64,000 nt of DNA from Caenorhabditis elegans (GCF_000002985.6 NC_003283.11:15501501-15565500); one strand, 5' to 3'. Positions 11,498-22,936 are shown, counted from the first letter of the stretch. Notes: generated by a model not told the origin, from the letters alone. A program made the numbers and translations.

Positions 11498-14400
11498 TTA
11501 AACTGACCAATCGTGGTAAAAGAATAAATACATCGTGGTGAACAGTACTGATACATAAAAGAATAACGATAGAATTTCTAGCCTCCGAATAACTGTTTGC
11601 CACTTTGTATTGATGTCATCCTGTGGCAGAAAAGCCATCATTTCAGATCTGAATTCATTAATTTATCATAGTACAGGAAGAAGTGGAAACCTTATCTCCG
11701 CAATTGATCCTGCCATTCTAGAGACCCCGTTGGCGATATCCTCGAGAGCTTGTTCGTAATATTGATAAATCAGCATGTTATCATACTGGGACATGCTCAG
11801 CCGTCTTCGTATCGACTCCCGAGCAGGAGTAGGGTTGTCCTGCAAAAGAAAAGTGTAAATTAATTTTAAAAATTGTGCTGGAACCAAAAATTTTTGACAA
11901 AGAAAAATTAAAAAAGGTGTTCGAATCGGAGTAAATCAGCCAAAGAGAAAAAAGAATAAAGGACCTGGTGGTAAGCGTGAAGGTGTTGCATGTGGAATGG
12001 ACTGTTGCCATTGTCGCCGCCGGGTCCTCCGTTTCCAACTCCACTGCCCGGTCGTGGCAGCAGCGATAGAAGTGACGCGGCGACTCCTCGAGCCTTATCA
12101 CGGATTCCACTTCGAACATGTCCATTGGACAGGAGATGCTCCTGAAATTGAGTGAAAGTGGGTGAGAGTGGGGGTGGATGTGTGAGCGTGCGCGTGGAAC
12201 CAAAAAAATACAATGAATTTCAGAATTTTAAACTCACCGACGGAGGTTGGCTCATCGCCTGTGGACGATAACGGGATAGTTTCCTGAAAGAAAAACCACC
12301 ATTTTCAGGAAATAATTAATTTTTTAAATTAGAGTGTCGATTTACGCAGCTTGTGTACTCCTCGAGGAGAAGAATTTTACCGATTTTTTCGGCTAAATTC
12401 TTCAGTTTTGGGCAGTTTCTTGTGTTGAAACACGACAAATTATTATTTGATTCAGTTTTCAACACCACATATTATCCAGTTGTAAGGTGTTTAATCCAAA
12501 ATTCCTTTTTTAGATGTTCTATAGTCAAAAAACGCGGAAAACCGACGGTGAATGCGGCATGGAGCTACTGTACTTTTTAAAGGCGCACACCTTTTTTGCG
12601 CAGCCTTCATTTGTGAATATTTCATTCGTGGCGAGACCCGGTGCCGTATTTTTCAATAAAAAAATCATATTTGCTGTAGAAAGCTACTGTATCAAGGTGT
12701 CATCGAAACAATTTCCGTTTTCTTCACTGAAAATATCTTGTAGCGAAAACTACAGTAACTTTTTAAATGACTACTGTAGCACTGGTGTCGATTTACGGGA
12801 TTTCGATATTTTCCATTTTCTTTATTTTTTCCTCATTATTGTTTATTAATTCAATATTTTTATCGATTAATAAATGATCTCCGTGAATCGACATCAGCGC
12901 TACAGTAGTCATTTAAAGTATTACTGTAGTTTTCGCTACGAGATATTTTGCGCGTGAAATATGTTGCGTAATACGCATTCTCAGAATTTCGGGATACCGT
13001 AATATGGAAGATGAGAAAAAGAAAAACAAAAGAAAAATGGTCAAAATTTTAAGATATTTTCTGAAAGATGGATTTTAGCCGAAATCTGAAAACTTCTCCT
13101 CGAGGAGTACACGAGCTGCGTAAATCGACACATGGGCGTGTTCGAGGTTCCACCCGACTCACCTAGCAATTTTACTGGGCGATATGTCAAATGAGAGCCA
13201 CTTCAAATACCACGGAACATTCATTTTGACCCGCGACTCTCGTTCCAAGTACACGAACATTGACGTGGTGACTGTCGACATTCCGATGATGGCTAATAAT
13301 ATGAAATAGTAGAGTCCAATCAACGGAATACCAGAAAACGATCCACGACCCCGACGATTCGTTCCCATCGAGAATTTCGGCATATCTTCGACGATGGCGA
13401 GCAAGATGACAGACATACTCATAAGGGTCATGATTCCAAGTCGGAATTTTGCGTCTCTGGAAAAAAATAAAAATATATTACTGAATGCTTCAAAAAAAAT
13501 CGATTTTTTCCTGGCCTGGCACATAAAAACTTTTTTATTACCGTAGCCACTAGTACGGTAGCTGAGAAAGTTTCTAACCTAGATTTTTTTCTTCGAAAAC
13601 TAGGCCACCTCTCACCTCATTCTTCCACTTGTGCTGGGTGTATGAAATCCGATGACTGATACCAATGTGATCATAGTACTAGGAATTACTAAGTTGAATA
13701 CTGAAAACATCTCGATTAAAAAAAATAAATTCAAGCCAAAATCCCCTCACCATAATAAAAACTTTGTCTTTTCATAACCAACGTGATAATGATCATTTCC
13801 CAAAATAACGGTGGATCCAGATAATCATACAAAAAACCATCGGAATGCACTGAACTATTGTGCGTGTCAAGCTCCCATTCCTGATTGTCGTAAAAATCGA
13901 TGAGCGATAGGTTTTGCGAGTACAACGAGTACTTAATCGAGTCGTTCGAGTGAGCCCACGAGCCGAAGAGCAGCGAGCATTGTTGTCTGAAAAAGTGCAA
14001 AAAGTAGGTCCTGGCCGGGTTCGAACCGGCGACCTTCTGCGTGTGAAGCAGACGTGATAACCACTACACCACAGGACCGCGGGACATGGGCTGCCGTGGA
14101 GGTATACTGGAAATTGGGAAAAAAACTCACACATCAAATGGGAAGAACTTCACGTCCAATTTGCACAGTGACTCGGACGAAAATGGGATGTAGTATCTGA
14201 CCTGTCCCGTGTAGTTCACTCGGACATCGTTATTTGATTGTAGCTTTACAGCATCGTTGAAGTTTAGACTGAAATTTTGAAATATTAAAAGGGTGTGGGG
14301 AATATAAGCTTTCGCGTCGAGACCCAAACTATCATCAGCCACTGAAAAAAAGCGACTAGAAAGAAGAATGTATGGATAAAAAGTCATAAACCGTATCTAT

Positions 14401-17400
14401 TTCCCCCTTTTTTCTTCCCCTTCATCTCTATCTCTTGTCAAGCCCACAGGTCTTCGCCGCTGGAACGTGTTCTTCGTAATTCTCAATGTCCCTCATATGC
14501 TTCAGTCGCAGTTTTCAGTAGGATTTGTATGTCTGCGTCTCTCTATCACTCCATAGAAGTCTTAAACTGTGCTCTAACTCAAAATATTGAACATTTAAAG
14601 GCGCATAGAGTGTTGATTTCTATTTTTGGAAATTTATTCGTGCTAACTGTGAATTACAAGTTTCTGAGAATTCTTGATATTCGCTAAGTTTTTTTCAGTT
14701 TTTTATTTGTCATTTTCCAAAAGAAGCCATTTCAGAAAAAAAAAACTACCGTAAGCTTTTTCGCAGCGAGACCCATCCGAATAAATGCGTGCGCCTTTAA
14801 ATCATGGCTACGATAGCCGAAAAGTTTCGCTCGTGCCAGGACCTAACATCTCTCAAAATTGGCTTTTTTAACGTATTTTTAAAAATTCTATTGTAGCAAG
14901 CTATACAGTTTGCTATACAGTTTACAATGGGTTCGATTTTTTTCTAGAAATAATTTTTTTTTCTTACACATAATAAAATCTTAGGCGATAATAGAGATAG
15001 GATAATAAAAAAAAGTGATTAGTACAATGAGATTTATGTGTTTTTATCTGCTGTTCGCGAGAGAAAAAAAGTGACGAGAAGCTAATTTAGATACTCGAAC
15101 AGTGTAAAAGAGAAAGAAAAGTTCGCGAAACTTTGACCTTTCGTGCCAACTAAAATTCCGGTCCGCGCGCTCAAATGGCGCAGTGGTGAACACGGATGGC
15201 TCAGGCCCAGAAAGTCAATGGTTCGATTTCTGCAGAGGAGTTTTGACGATTTTCGATCATTATCTCTTCTCCGTTCCTACTTACGTTCCTCAATTTCCAC
15301 CCATCATTTTTTACTATTCTCTCACTTATTTTCCCTTTCACTCTCACTTTTATTAAGTGTTCATTTTTTGTCTGTACTCATTAAATCACCTGTAGTACAA
15401 CGAAAATTCGGGGATCCAAATATCGGAACTCGACAGGAAAATCTCTTCGGCTCCCTCGTAGCTCGACGGGTTCCACTTCAAGAATTCGTCTTCCCAGTAC
15501 TGCAATGATCGTATATTAAAATAGATAGTAGCGCGCAGCCGACGTTTTGCGGGCCACGTCGGATAAGTTCTTGTGTCCTATGCAAACTTTTTCAGTTCCC
15601 TCGGTTCCAGTGAGATCTATTTTTGCAGTTTTCTACCGCCACAAACTGCTGTAACATTACATTTGGCCCCCAACCCGCCCCCTCTTAACTTCCTCGATGT
15701 GTTGGCCTTCCCTTATCAAGTACTTGTGTCAACTGGTCTTGAACGACCTTCAATATTCTCCTTCCTTTTCGCCAATTTCCATTTTTATTCCCAAATCATC
15801 GTTTTCGATGTACCTCATTTTTTGAGTAGCTTATTACGGTCATGCTAATTTGTTGAACCCCTCTGTGTGTGTTGAACCCCTCAACAGCCGAATTTCGGCG
15901 GGTCCTGTAGTGGTTATCACGTCTGCTTCATACACAGAAGGTCGCCGGTTCGAACCCGGCCAGGACCTACTTTTTTCGTTTGACATGCTTTTGAGGAAAC
16001 AGGCGCGTCCTTCAAATGGAATTGTCCACTTGTATATGCGCGTGTGTTTATTCTCACTTTCGTGTGTATTTCTCATTACTATCGGCGTTTGGCATCGTGT
16101 CGTTTTGGCATTTGCGCATCTTTTTATTTATTATTGTATTCTCACTTTTCCCCCCTCCCCCCTTTCCCCTCCTTTTTGCTTTATGGATCTAATGACCCCT
16201 CAAACATTGCAGACCATGACCAGGATAAACCTAGTTTTATTTTTATCTTCTTTAGCCGTATGTACCTATTCACAGACCATGACAAAAACAAGTAAGTTTC
16301 GCATTCTGCGGCACATCAATTCGGAAATTTTCAGTAATCGATTTTTGCTCTCCGTCCGAACCGAATTCGTGTGGTCCCGGCGGAAAGTGCATGGAATTGT
16401 CACTAGGAAATCGGTGTGAATGCCCATTTGGACTTATGGGTAGAAGATGTCAAAGTAACCAGTTTTCGCGTCGAGACCCAAAAACCCAATTTTTTAGGAC
16501 CATGCCAAGATGTCTACAAAAGTTGTGCTCGGTGGAAGTCAGAAGAACGCTGTCACTGGACGCGGCCGATTTCTCCATTTTTCGCTGACAACTGTGCTTT
16601 GTCCTGCGGCCAATGCAAAAATAACGGAAAGCGTGAGTTTTGTCATTCCTCACAAAATGTTGTCCACTGACAAAATGTAGGAAATTTTATGCTAAACACT
16701 TTATCAGTTGACAACTTTTTGATAGCTCTTTTGGACCCCAAGATATTCTTGTTTTTTCCAGAGCTGGCGCTCGCTCTTCCACCAATTCTCGACAACATTG
16801 AGTGGTTTGTGGGCAGATGGGAGTCAAAGACAAGTGCTCATCATAGGTAAATAAGAATAATTTTTGAATAGGTTGGCATATGTTCTATAAACTTTTAGAT
16901 TTCCGGAGCCAATGTCCGGACCTTACAAGGAAATCTTGGACGTTCAAATTTCGGAAGTTCCCTCTTTTGACAGACCGCCGGTTAATATTTCGTAAGTCAG
17001 AAAAATTTTATGTCTATCGTGTGATGTTATTCGATATTTTACTTGTTTTGTTTGTTGTTCAAGGGTTTTGAGCTTTGAGGTTTTGGCATTTTTGATGGGA
17101 TGTATGCAAATGCGCCCCGATGAATAACAACCTACAACTTGTAGAGTGCGAGCCGAGACGCTTGATGGGACCGATGTCCACGTGGAATTCGGATTTTTGA
17201 CGTCTAAACCTTTCCACGAGGATACGGGTTTTGTGGAGTTGAACAAACCGGACGAAGGGGACGATTTGGTGTCGATTGAGCTTGTGACTAATACAGGTAA
17301 CGGTTAATTTTACGCTGCGGAATTGTTCTCGCTAACCCACGGCATAGCGACCCAGGTCTCGGCAAGTGGTCTATGGTCTCAACTTTCTGTCAAGCTTTGT

Positions 17401-20400
17401 CACCTTTCTAGAACTATGTAACAAAGAGGGGGTATAATGAAACAGAAAGCTAGCGCTACCGCTGTCATTGATTCTAGGGTCGCGGATAAGATGACCAAGC
17501 CGATGGGCAATCTAGGTTCCTAAAGGAGCACACTAGGATGTCAGGAGTGTCATTTGCCGGCTAGTGTTATTAGCCGAGAATCCCAAAATTTTCGGCGACA
17601 CGAGACGCAGACCATTTTCTTCACCACCCACTTGAGCTACAAATTTCTTCAGGTCTAATGCTCATCGAGGAAGGAACTGTGCGCGGTACCCAAATCCGAT
17701 TGGAAACCAAATATAAGAAGGGAATGGCTGGAGTGTTCCGAGACGAAATTGTCAAGTCAAAGAGAATGTTCAATTTGATAAATGCCAACTCTTTGGAAGA
17801 ACGGGTTGTGATGGTTGATGGCCGTGGAGTTACAACCAAATGGTTGAAAAGGTTTACCGTATGATCTTGAGAAAGCGCGGCAAATCTAATGACGTCATAT
17901 TTTTGTAAAATTCTTTTGCCACGTTTTCTGCACATTAAAATACACTTGCTCGAGATCAACCTCAATTTTCCAGGTACAAAAAAGTGTTCAACTACATGAC
18001 GGATCTTATCCCGACACCCGTTGAGAAAAAGCGAAAGTCCCTGTAAACTCACCAACTCAAAGCTGCCCGACAGACTGATGGTGTTCTTGACGGCGTCCTG
18101 AAATGATTTATTGAAACGGGTCTATTTTATTATTGATTTTTTGTTGTTGTAGAAATTCGAAATAAAAACTTACCAGCTTAACGATTTGATACAGGAATAC
18201 GCTCATCGAAACTGAGATCACCTTTTTCGGATGGGTCACTGGACGTGTGCCTTTTCTGAAAGTTTTGCAGGTGTAAAAATTGATCAGGAAGACATTTTTG
18301 TTACGGGGCATGCGACACCGCACGGGTTGCGTAGGATTGCAGTGGAAGTTAAAAACCCGCGAGGTGTCGGCCACGAAGTTCAAAAGTCCCTTATCTAGGT
18401 CATCTTTTTTGCAGAAAAACCGTACTGTATATACATAATCAAATTTAGAACTTTGTGCCACACACTCCAGTGCATTCTCTCATTGAAAATCCATTTTCAT
18501 TACCACTTTCTCCGGACCACGGAACAATTGAATTCGGTGGCGCGCAAGAAACTATTTGCTAAAAAGGAATTGAGAGGGGCTTAATTTAATTTTTCACCAG
18601 AAGCCGAACTCTCTTGTCGATGGTTTTTTTAGTGAAGGAGTTCTACTAGAGATAGGAATAGAGTCTATGAAGAGATTTTGAACAAAGTTAAACACTCTCA
18701 AAATAATCGGAAATCGCTCTACAGGTCTTTATAGCAGTTCAAAATGAAAAAAATCCCCTTACTGAATTTTCAATATAATATTTTTCTTTCAAAATCCCCC
18801 GTTAAATCGTGAATTCCTAAATTCCTAACTTGTTGCTCATGCCTTTTCTCATTCTTTTTCTTCTCTCCTGATTACATAATTGCCTTCATTTATTCTCCCC
18901 TTTCGGGCTTTCGGACACCCCCCCCCCCAAACTTGAGTCTCTTTATTTTTCTTCTAGAAAACCTAGAGAGTGTGGAGACACAGACGTATTTAAGCAAGGA
19001 AAGTTGCATATTATTTGTCATTGTGAATACATAAAAACTAGAGATACGAAAAATGCTCAAAATCTTGGCAACCTGCCAGAGTCCCGCGGGACCACTCGCC
19101 CCTCGAAAAATGGCGTATTTTTGAGAGGAGAAAGCTTCTTGTCTTGTTTTTTCTCTTTTTGACAAGCAAAACGTTGCCGAAATATGGGTCATGACGGGTG
19201 GAGAAAGTAGGTCAAAAATGACGTCATTTCAAAAAATTGAGAAAAGAGATCAGAATAGCCTAGAAACCTAAACCTAACGACGTACAGATGGCCTAGAACC
19301 CCAAGTTTGGCCTATCCTTCAAAGCATTGATTTTCAAGTTTTCTCTTTAGAGCCCTGTGTGGCCTATAACTCTTGATGGCCTAGAATTACAAGATGGGTC
19401 AAACTTTAACTAAAATGTAAATTCAAGTTTTCAGACCAAAATAGTTTGGATCTTCGGAATTTTAGGCCACTAAAAGTTAGACCAACCCCTGGGAGCTTGA
19501 AGAGAAACTTGAAATTTTAGGCCAACTGCTCTACCTTTCAAAAACCTAAATTTCCAGGCTTGGTCTATCCTTTGACGGCCTAGAATACCAAAATTGTTTT
19601 TTCTTCCACAAACCTATAATATCTCAACAAATCATCGTGTAATCGATAAGTGACGGGAATATCAGCCCTTCGAAGTGTCTTAAAGTTTTCGGGCAGCAAA
19701 TAGTCATTCCTTCCAAATGCTCTTTTGAGCCGTTCCATCGGGAGCTCTTCCTCTTCCTCATGAGGAGCCGCAGACGTGTGCTCGTCTTGCTCCGAGTATG
19801 GCTCCGGATCGATGTACTTCTTGTGAGTGTGTGACGGTGTTGATTGATGTTCGGTGTGGTAGGAGGCTGGAGGATCGTCTGAAATTTATTGAAACTGATT
19901 GTGAGATGAGGTCGAAATTTAACTGTAGTCATTGAAGTTTCGTTTGGAATTTTTTCTCAGCCCACTTTTTTCCTTAACCTCAGAATGCAGTTTTTTGTAA
20001 TTTTAATAATTTTGAAAGTTTGGACATGAGTTCTCAAAGCATTTTATATGCTTTTTGGTAAATTTAAGATTTTCCGAAAAATGTGAAACATTTTTGGACG
20101 AAAATTTTTCTAAAGTTTAAATTTCTTCCAAATTAGTCTACTACGTTTCAGCACCCATAAATTATCTATACATTGTAAAAATTGCAGTTTAATGAACCTG
20201 ACACTATTATAGTTTTTAATAAAAATTGCACAGAAAAAATTTTCAGATCAAAATTTCCGAGATATTAGTCTAGTTTTGTCGCTGAAACTTTTGTTATAAT
20301 CTAGTCAAAACATAAGCTTTCAATTAAGATATCTTATTATATCCCCCTCACCTTCAACCTGATGACTCTGCCGCCTCCGTAGCTCATTCTGAAGCGTTGT

Positions 20401-20505
20401 CGTTGACGATGACGTTGCAAACAGGAGACAAAAAATCGATAAAACTGTCAAAAAGGACGGCGAGTGAAAATGAAAACTGACACTCGGATATCGACGTCTC
20501 TTCAT
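11498..20505 (-). CDS. Orphan Cys-loop ligand-gated ion channel subunit (LGIC-1)
   Basis: Thirteen exons encode 638 residues: 20505-20352, 19878-19629, 18255-18174, 18097-18053, 15499-15390, 14268-14131, 13986-13751, 13700-13616, 13456-13163, 12283-12238, 12141-11965, 11839-11691, 11648-11498. Order: signal peptide (hydrophobic run FLTVLSIFCLLFATS), a long Glu/His-rich N-terminal extension, the ligand-binding domain, then M1-M4. The Cys-loop is C-x13-C, ending FPFDVQQC. M2 contains KFRLGIMTLMSMSVILL. A Gly/Arg-rich loop of roughly 140 residues separates M3 from M4; the protein ends HDWSV. Loop C lacks the vicinal Cys pair of nicotinic alpha subunits, and there is no Pro-Ala-Arg motif before M2, so ligand and ion selectivity are open. 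Intron 4 hosts an opposite-strand gene; intron 6 hosts a tRNA. Confidence 0.88.
12331..13129. repeat. Composite inverted-repeat element filling LGIC-1 intron 9
   Basis: The ends are TGTCGATTTACGCAGC...GTGTACTCCTCGAGGAG and its reverse complement (CTCCTCGAGGAGTACACGAGC...GTAAATCGACA). Inside is a second palindrome with arms GAAAACTACAGTAACTTTTTAAATGACTACTGTAGC and its inverse around 12735-12975. It occupies about 800 of the 879 intron bases (12284-13162). Fragments of the outer end recur near 34410-34446 and 34966-34986. Confidence 0.75.
14006..14078 (-). tRNA. tRNA-Val (anticodon CAC)
   Basis: A 73-nt cloverleaf. The acceptor stem GGTCCTG pairs with CAGGACC, the anticodon loop is TTCACAC, and the B box is GGTTCGAACCC. 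It lies in sense orientation within the 144-bp intron 6 of LGIC-1. Its 3' flank (TACTTTTTGCACTTTTTCAG) is at once the likely Pol III terminator and the splice acceptor tract of the host intron. Confidence 0.95.
14590..14805. repeat. TTTAAAGGCGCA-ended palindromic repeat
   Basis: ATTTAAAGGCGCATAG at the left end and its inverse TGCGTGCGCCTTTAAAT at 14786-14802 bracket an AT-rich core, with GCAGCGAGACCCAT inside. This relates it to the GGTCTCGACACGACAA repeats elsewhere in the window. It lies in the 1.1-kb intron 5 of LGIC-1 (14269-15389). Confidence 0.6.
15160..15232 (+). pseudogene. tRNA-like fragment
   Basis: AAATGGCGCAGTGGTGAAC resembles an A box and TGGTTCGATTTC about 50 bp later resembles a B box. 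The acceptor and anticodon stems do not fold convincingly, so this is a decayed tRNA or a tRNA-derived repeat. It lies antisense in intron 5 of LGIC-1. Confidence 0.45.
15901..15967 (+). pseudogene. Truncated tRNA-Val pseudogene
   Basis: Nearly identical to the tRNA-Val at 14006-14078 but inverted. Five bases are missing between the acceptor and D arms (GGTCCTG runs straight into TAGTGGTT). The anticodon position reads CAT instead of CAC, and one anticodon-stem pair is lost. The 3' flank (TACTTTTTT) also resembles that of the intact gene. It lies in intron 4 of the same channel gene. Confidence 0.8.
16216..18046 (+). CDS. Secreted EGF-like/ShK/nitrobindin-domain protein, nested in LGIC-1 intron
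   Basis: Eight exons encode 310 residues: 16216-16291, 16335-16454, 16498-16632, 16762-16846, 16899-16991, 17145-17296, 17653-17851, 17974-18046. A signal peptide (INLVLFLSSLAVCTYS) comes first. Then an EGF-like module with six Cys (about residues 27-65), a ShK module with six Cys spaced as in CxDxxxxCxxW...CxxxCxxC (about 68-103), and a beta-barrel domain beginning NIEWFVGRWESK and continuing with GPYKEILDVQ and HEDTGFVELNKP. The barrel matches the nitrobindin/THAP4 C-terminal family, whose members bind ferric heme. Heme binding here is inference. The start was chosen because TTGCAG ends 3 bp upstream, resembling a trans-splice site. The whole gene lies opposite-strand within intron 4 of LGIC-1, and its stop is 6 bp from LGIC-1 exon 4. 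AATAAA occurs at 18161. Confidence 0.88.
18256..19628. other. LGIC-1 intron 2, repeat-derived
   Basis: A 1.37-kb intron. It contains an inverted repeat around GGCATGCGACACCGCACGGG and GCGAGGTGTCGG (about 18308-18375), an 11-C tract at 18918-18928, and a run of degenerate GGCCTAGAA-type short repeats at about 19250-19610. A 117-codon frame on the minus strand here (18461-18108) partly coincides with exon 3, but the rest looks intronic. Confidence 0.55.
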
Positions 20506-20914
20506 CTCCACATAGTTTCTGGAATAAAACATTTAATGTGAATAAAAAATCTATTTTAAAACTAGAGGGGCAAAAAATCTCAGCCAAAAATTTCGTAAAG
20601 AAGCCAAATAAAAAGGTTGTTGTGAGCTAAAAGAGGGTATCGTTTTGTCTTCAGACAGCAGCAGCAGAAGCAGCGGCAAGCTGGAGCCTCCCAAAGAATA
20701 TTTGAGAAGGTAGTCCCGGATGTTCCGGTGTACGTATACAGAGAAGAGGGTAGGTTTCGAACAGAGGGGGAAAACGAGAAGAGATTCGGAAATTTTGAAT
20801 GAGGGAGAAATTATCAAGGAATTGAACGGACGAACTGTTTTCTATAAGTTTCTTAGTTTTAGGAAACTTCTTTAAAAAAAAGAGCTAGTGAACATACATC
20901 CACTGAGCCAGACC

Positions 20915-20985
20915 GTATGGCTCAGTGGCTAAGAGAGGCGGCTATGAATCTGGAGGTCACGGGTTCAAGTTCTGACAAGTAAAAC
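20915..20985 (+). pseudogene. tRNA-like sequence
   Basis: TATGGCTCAGTGGCTAAGAG resembles an A box and CACGGGTTCAAGTTCTG a B box at tRNA-like spacing. The stems are imperfect. The same A-box form occurs at 23604, so this is probably one member of a dispersed tRNA-derived family. Confidence 0.45.
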
Positions 20986-22782
20986 AACAGTGATTTATGA
21001 TTATGAAGTTTGATCATAAAGCTTATTTCTACCGTGCCGGTATAATTGTATCTAGTGTCCAACTGGAAAATGTTGTAAATACTATGATCTACAAGTTTTT
21101 ACGGTGGTCATGTATGGATTTTTAACAAAATTCTTTACATTTTGAAGCATTAGACTAGGCCACAGGTAAGATTTTTTTGAGCAGACAATTCTGTTCATAT
21201 CGCGATTTTCTAAGAAATTTCCAAATTTTGCAGAAAAACCCATCAAATATTACTGCTTAGAAAAGCGAGTCAAACACACACACACACAAACAAAAAAAAC
21301 ACACTTTACACAACTTTGCCTTCCTATGTCTTATTCTGGTTCAAAAAAAGGAACATAACATGGTCCATAACAAGAGACGCTTCTAAATCCCCCGTTTCTT
21401 CGTTTTTGGGTTTGCAAGAAATGTGGAACAAACCACCACCACCACCACCACCAAAAGTTTCTGCCCGACACGAACAATACTCTCCGTTGCCGTTGCTCAA
21501 CACTTTTTGACACCCCGAGAGACAATCAATCAAAAGAAGGCGGCAGAAATAGAGATAGAAGAGCTTCTTCTGTGCATTTTGTAGGGTGAAAAAAAAGGGG
21601 GGGGGGGGCTGAAGAAAAGGCATTTGGGCTCGCAATTTGCATAGAAATGAATCAAGATGAGGATGTACTAAACAACTGGGCAATTAGTTGTGGAGAGGAG
21701 GTCAGAAACATGCTGGGACACCTTGTGCTTTGAGACATTAGAATGTTTCCTGATTCCGAATATATATCCAAAATAACTAGGGTGAGTGGGGGAGGGACGC
21801 AGAGAGCTAGAGTGTCCAACTGTCTGCGCTCTCGTAAACGCGGCAACCCGGGAAAAGACCACAGATGGCGCAACCGGTTAGACTCTGAACTATGGAGCAT
21901 CCAACGAAAGTTTGACTCCCCGCAGGTGTATTTTCGTGTTTTTATTTTTTTAATTTTCAATAATATTTTAAGATTGGTATGTATATTTACAAGAAAATTG
22001 AAATTTTGTGACCCTATTGAAATTATCAAAATACTACAGAAAATTGGTTTGGAATAATTTGACGGGGCTTAATTTCAGCAAAAAAGTGCTCTGTAAAATT
22101 CTGAACGAAATTTCAGGATGTTGGATTCGAGTTTTTCTTAAAATTTTGCGAAACTCTATTCGAGGCATGGGTTGATTTTTAAGTTGGTAAAAATCACACT
22201 CAAGAATTTCAGCGGGAAAGAATTTCTTTATTGAGAGAACAATCAGAAAAACATTAAGATTGTGGAATGAGATTGAAGTCAGAAGCTATCCGTACTGACT
22301 GACTACAATAGTTGAGAAGAGACCGGAAATTGGAGTTTCTTCCCGTATTCGTTGAGGAATTGTTTGTGTTTGGAATGAGAAGGAGGAAGATGTGTTCCAA
22401 GAACTAGAGAAAATGGGCGGGGAGGGGCTTTATTTTTGGTGATTCATTTTAGAAAATATATGGAGACGGGGTTTGACTGATTTTAAAATATATAATTTTA
22501 TGGGTCTCGCAGCGAAGGCAGCACTGTTGTTTTTGAACAGAAAGTAGAAGTGAAACAAAGGGAATGGGGTCGCAGACTACTAGAGTGTCTAGCAATCTGC
22601 GCTCTCGCGACTAGGATAAAAAGTTATTTCAGGAGTTTTCATGGGTCTCGCCAAGTATTTTATGAAGACGCTAACAATTCAGCTGTAAAGATTGAGAAAG
22701 TGCAGACAACTAGAGTGTCTAACAGTCTGCGATCTCTCGCTGTGAAGAGAGATGCGCATAGTGTCAGAGCGCCTCATTTTGG

Positions 22783-22936
22783 CTTGATCTACATAGATCT
22801 ACTAAAAATGCGGTAGTTGAGACGCAGAATTCTCAACTGATTTCGCATGGTTAAGAACGTGCTGACGTTACATTTTTTCGAGCTAATTTTTTGTAGATCA
22901 AGCCGTGATGGGACAGCCTGCCACCACGTGGAGGTG
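22783..22936. repeat. Palindromic repeat, CTTGATCTAC...GTAGATCAAG family, copy 1
   Basis: GGCTTGATCTACATAGATC at the left and TTTTTGTAGATCAAGCCG at the right form the arms. The distal end reads GGGACAGCCTGCCACCACGTGG. A second copy in the opposite orientation lies at 44174-44356. Confidence 0.65.

Noticed and set aside
18290..18461. Possible extra LGIC-1 exon encoding a Cys-containing stretch
   Set aside because: Exons 2 and 3 join in phase without it, and the sequence overlaps an inverted repeat.
20551..20817. Minus-strand poly-Leu frame upstream of LGIC-1
   Set aside because: Comes from a CAG/CTG-like repeat; the channel already has a convincing signal peptide at 20505.
22550..22816. Frame spanning dyad motifs
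   Set aside because: Consists of the dispersed GCGCAGAC repeats, not coding sequence.
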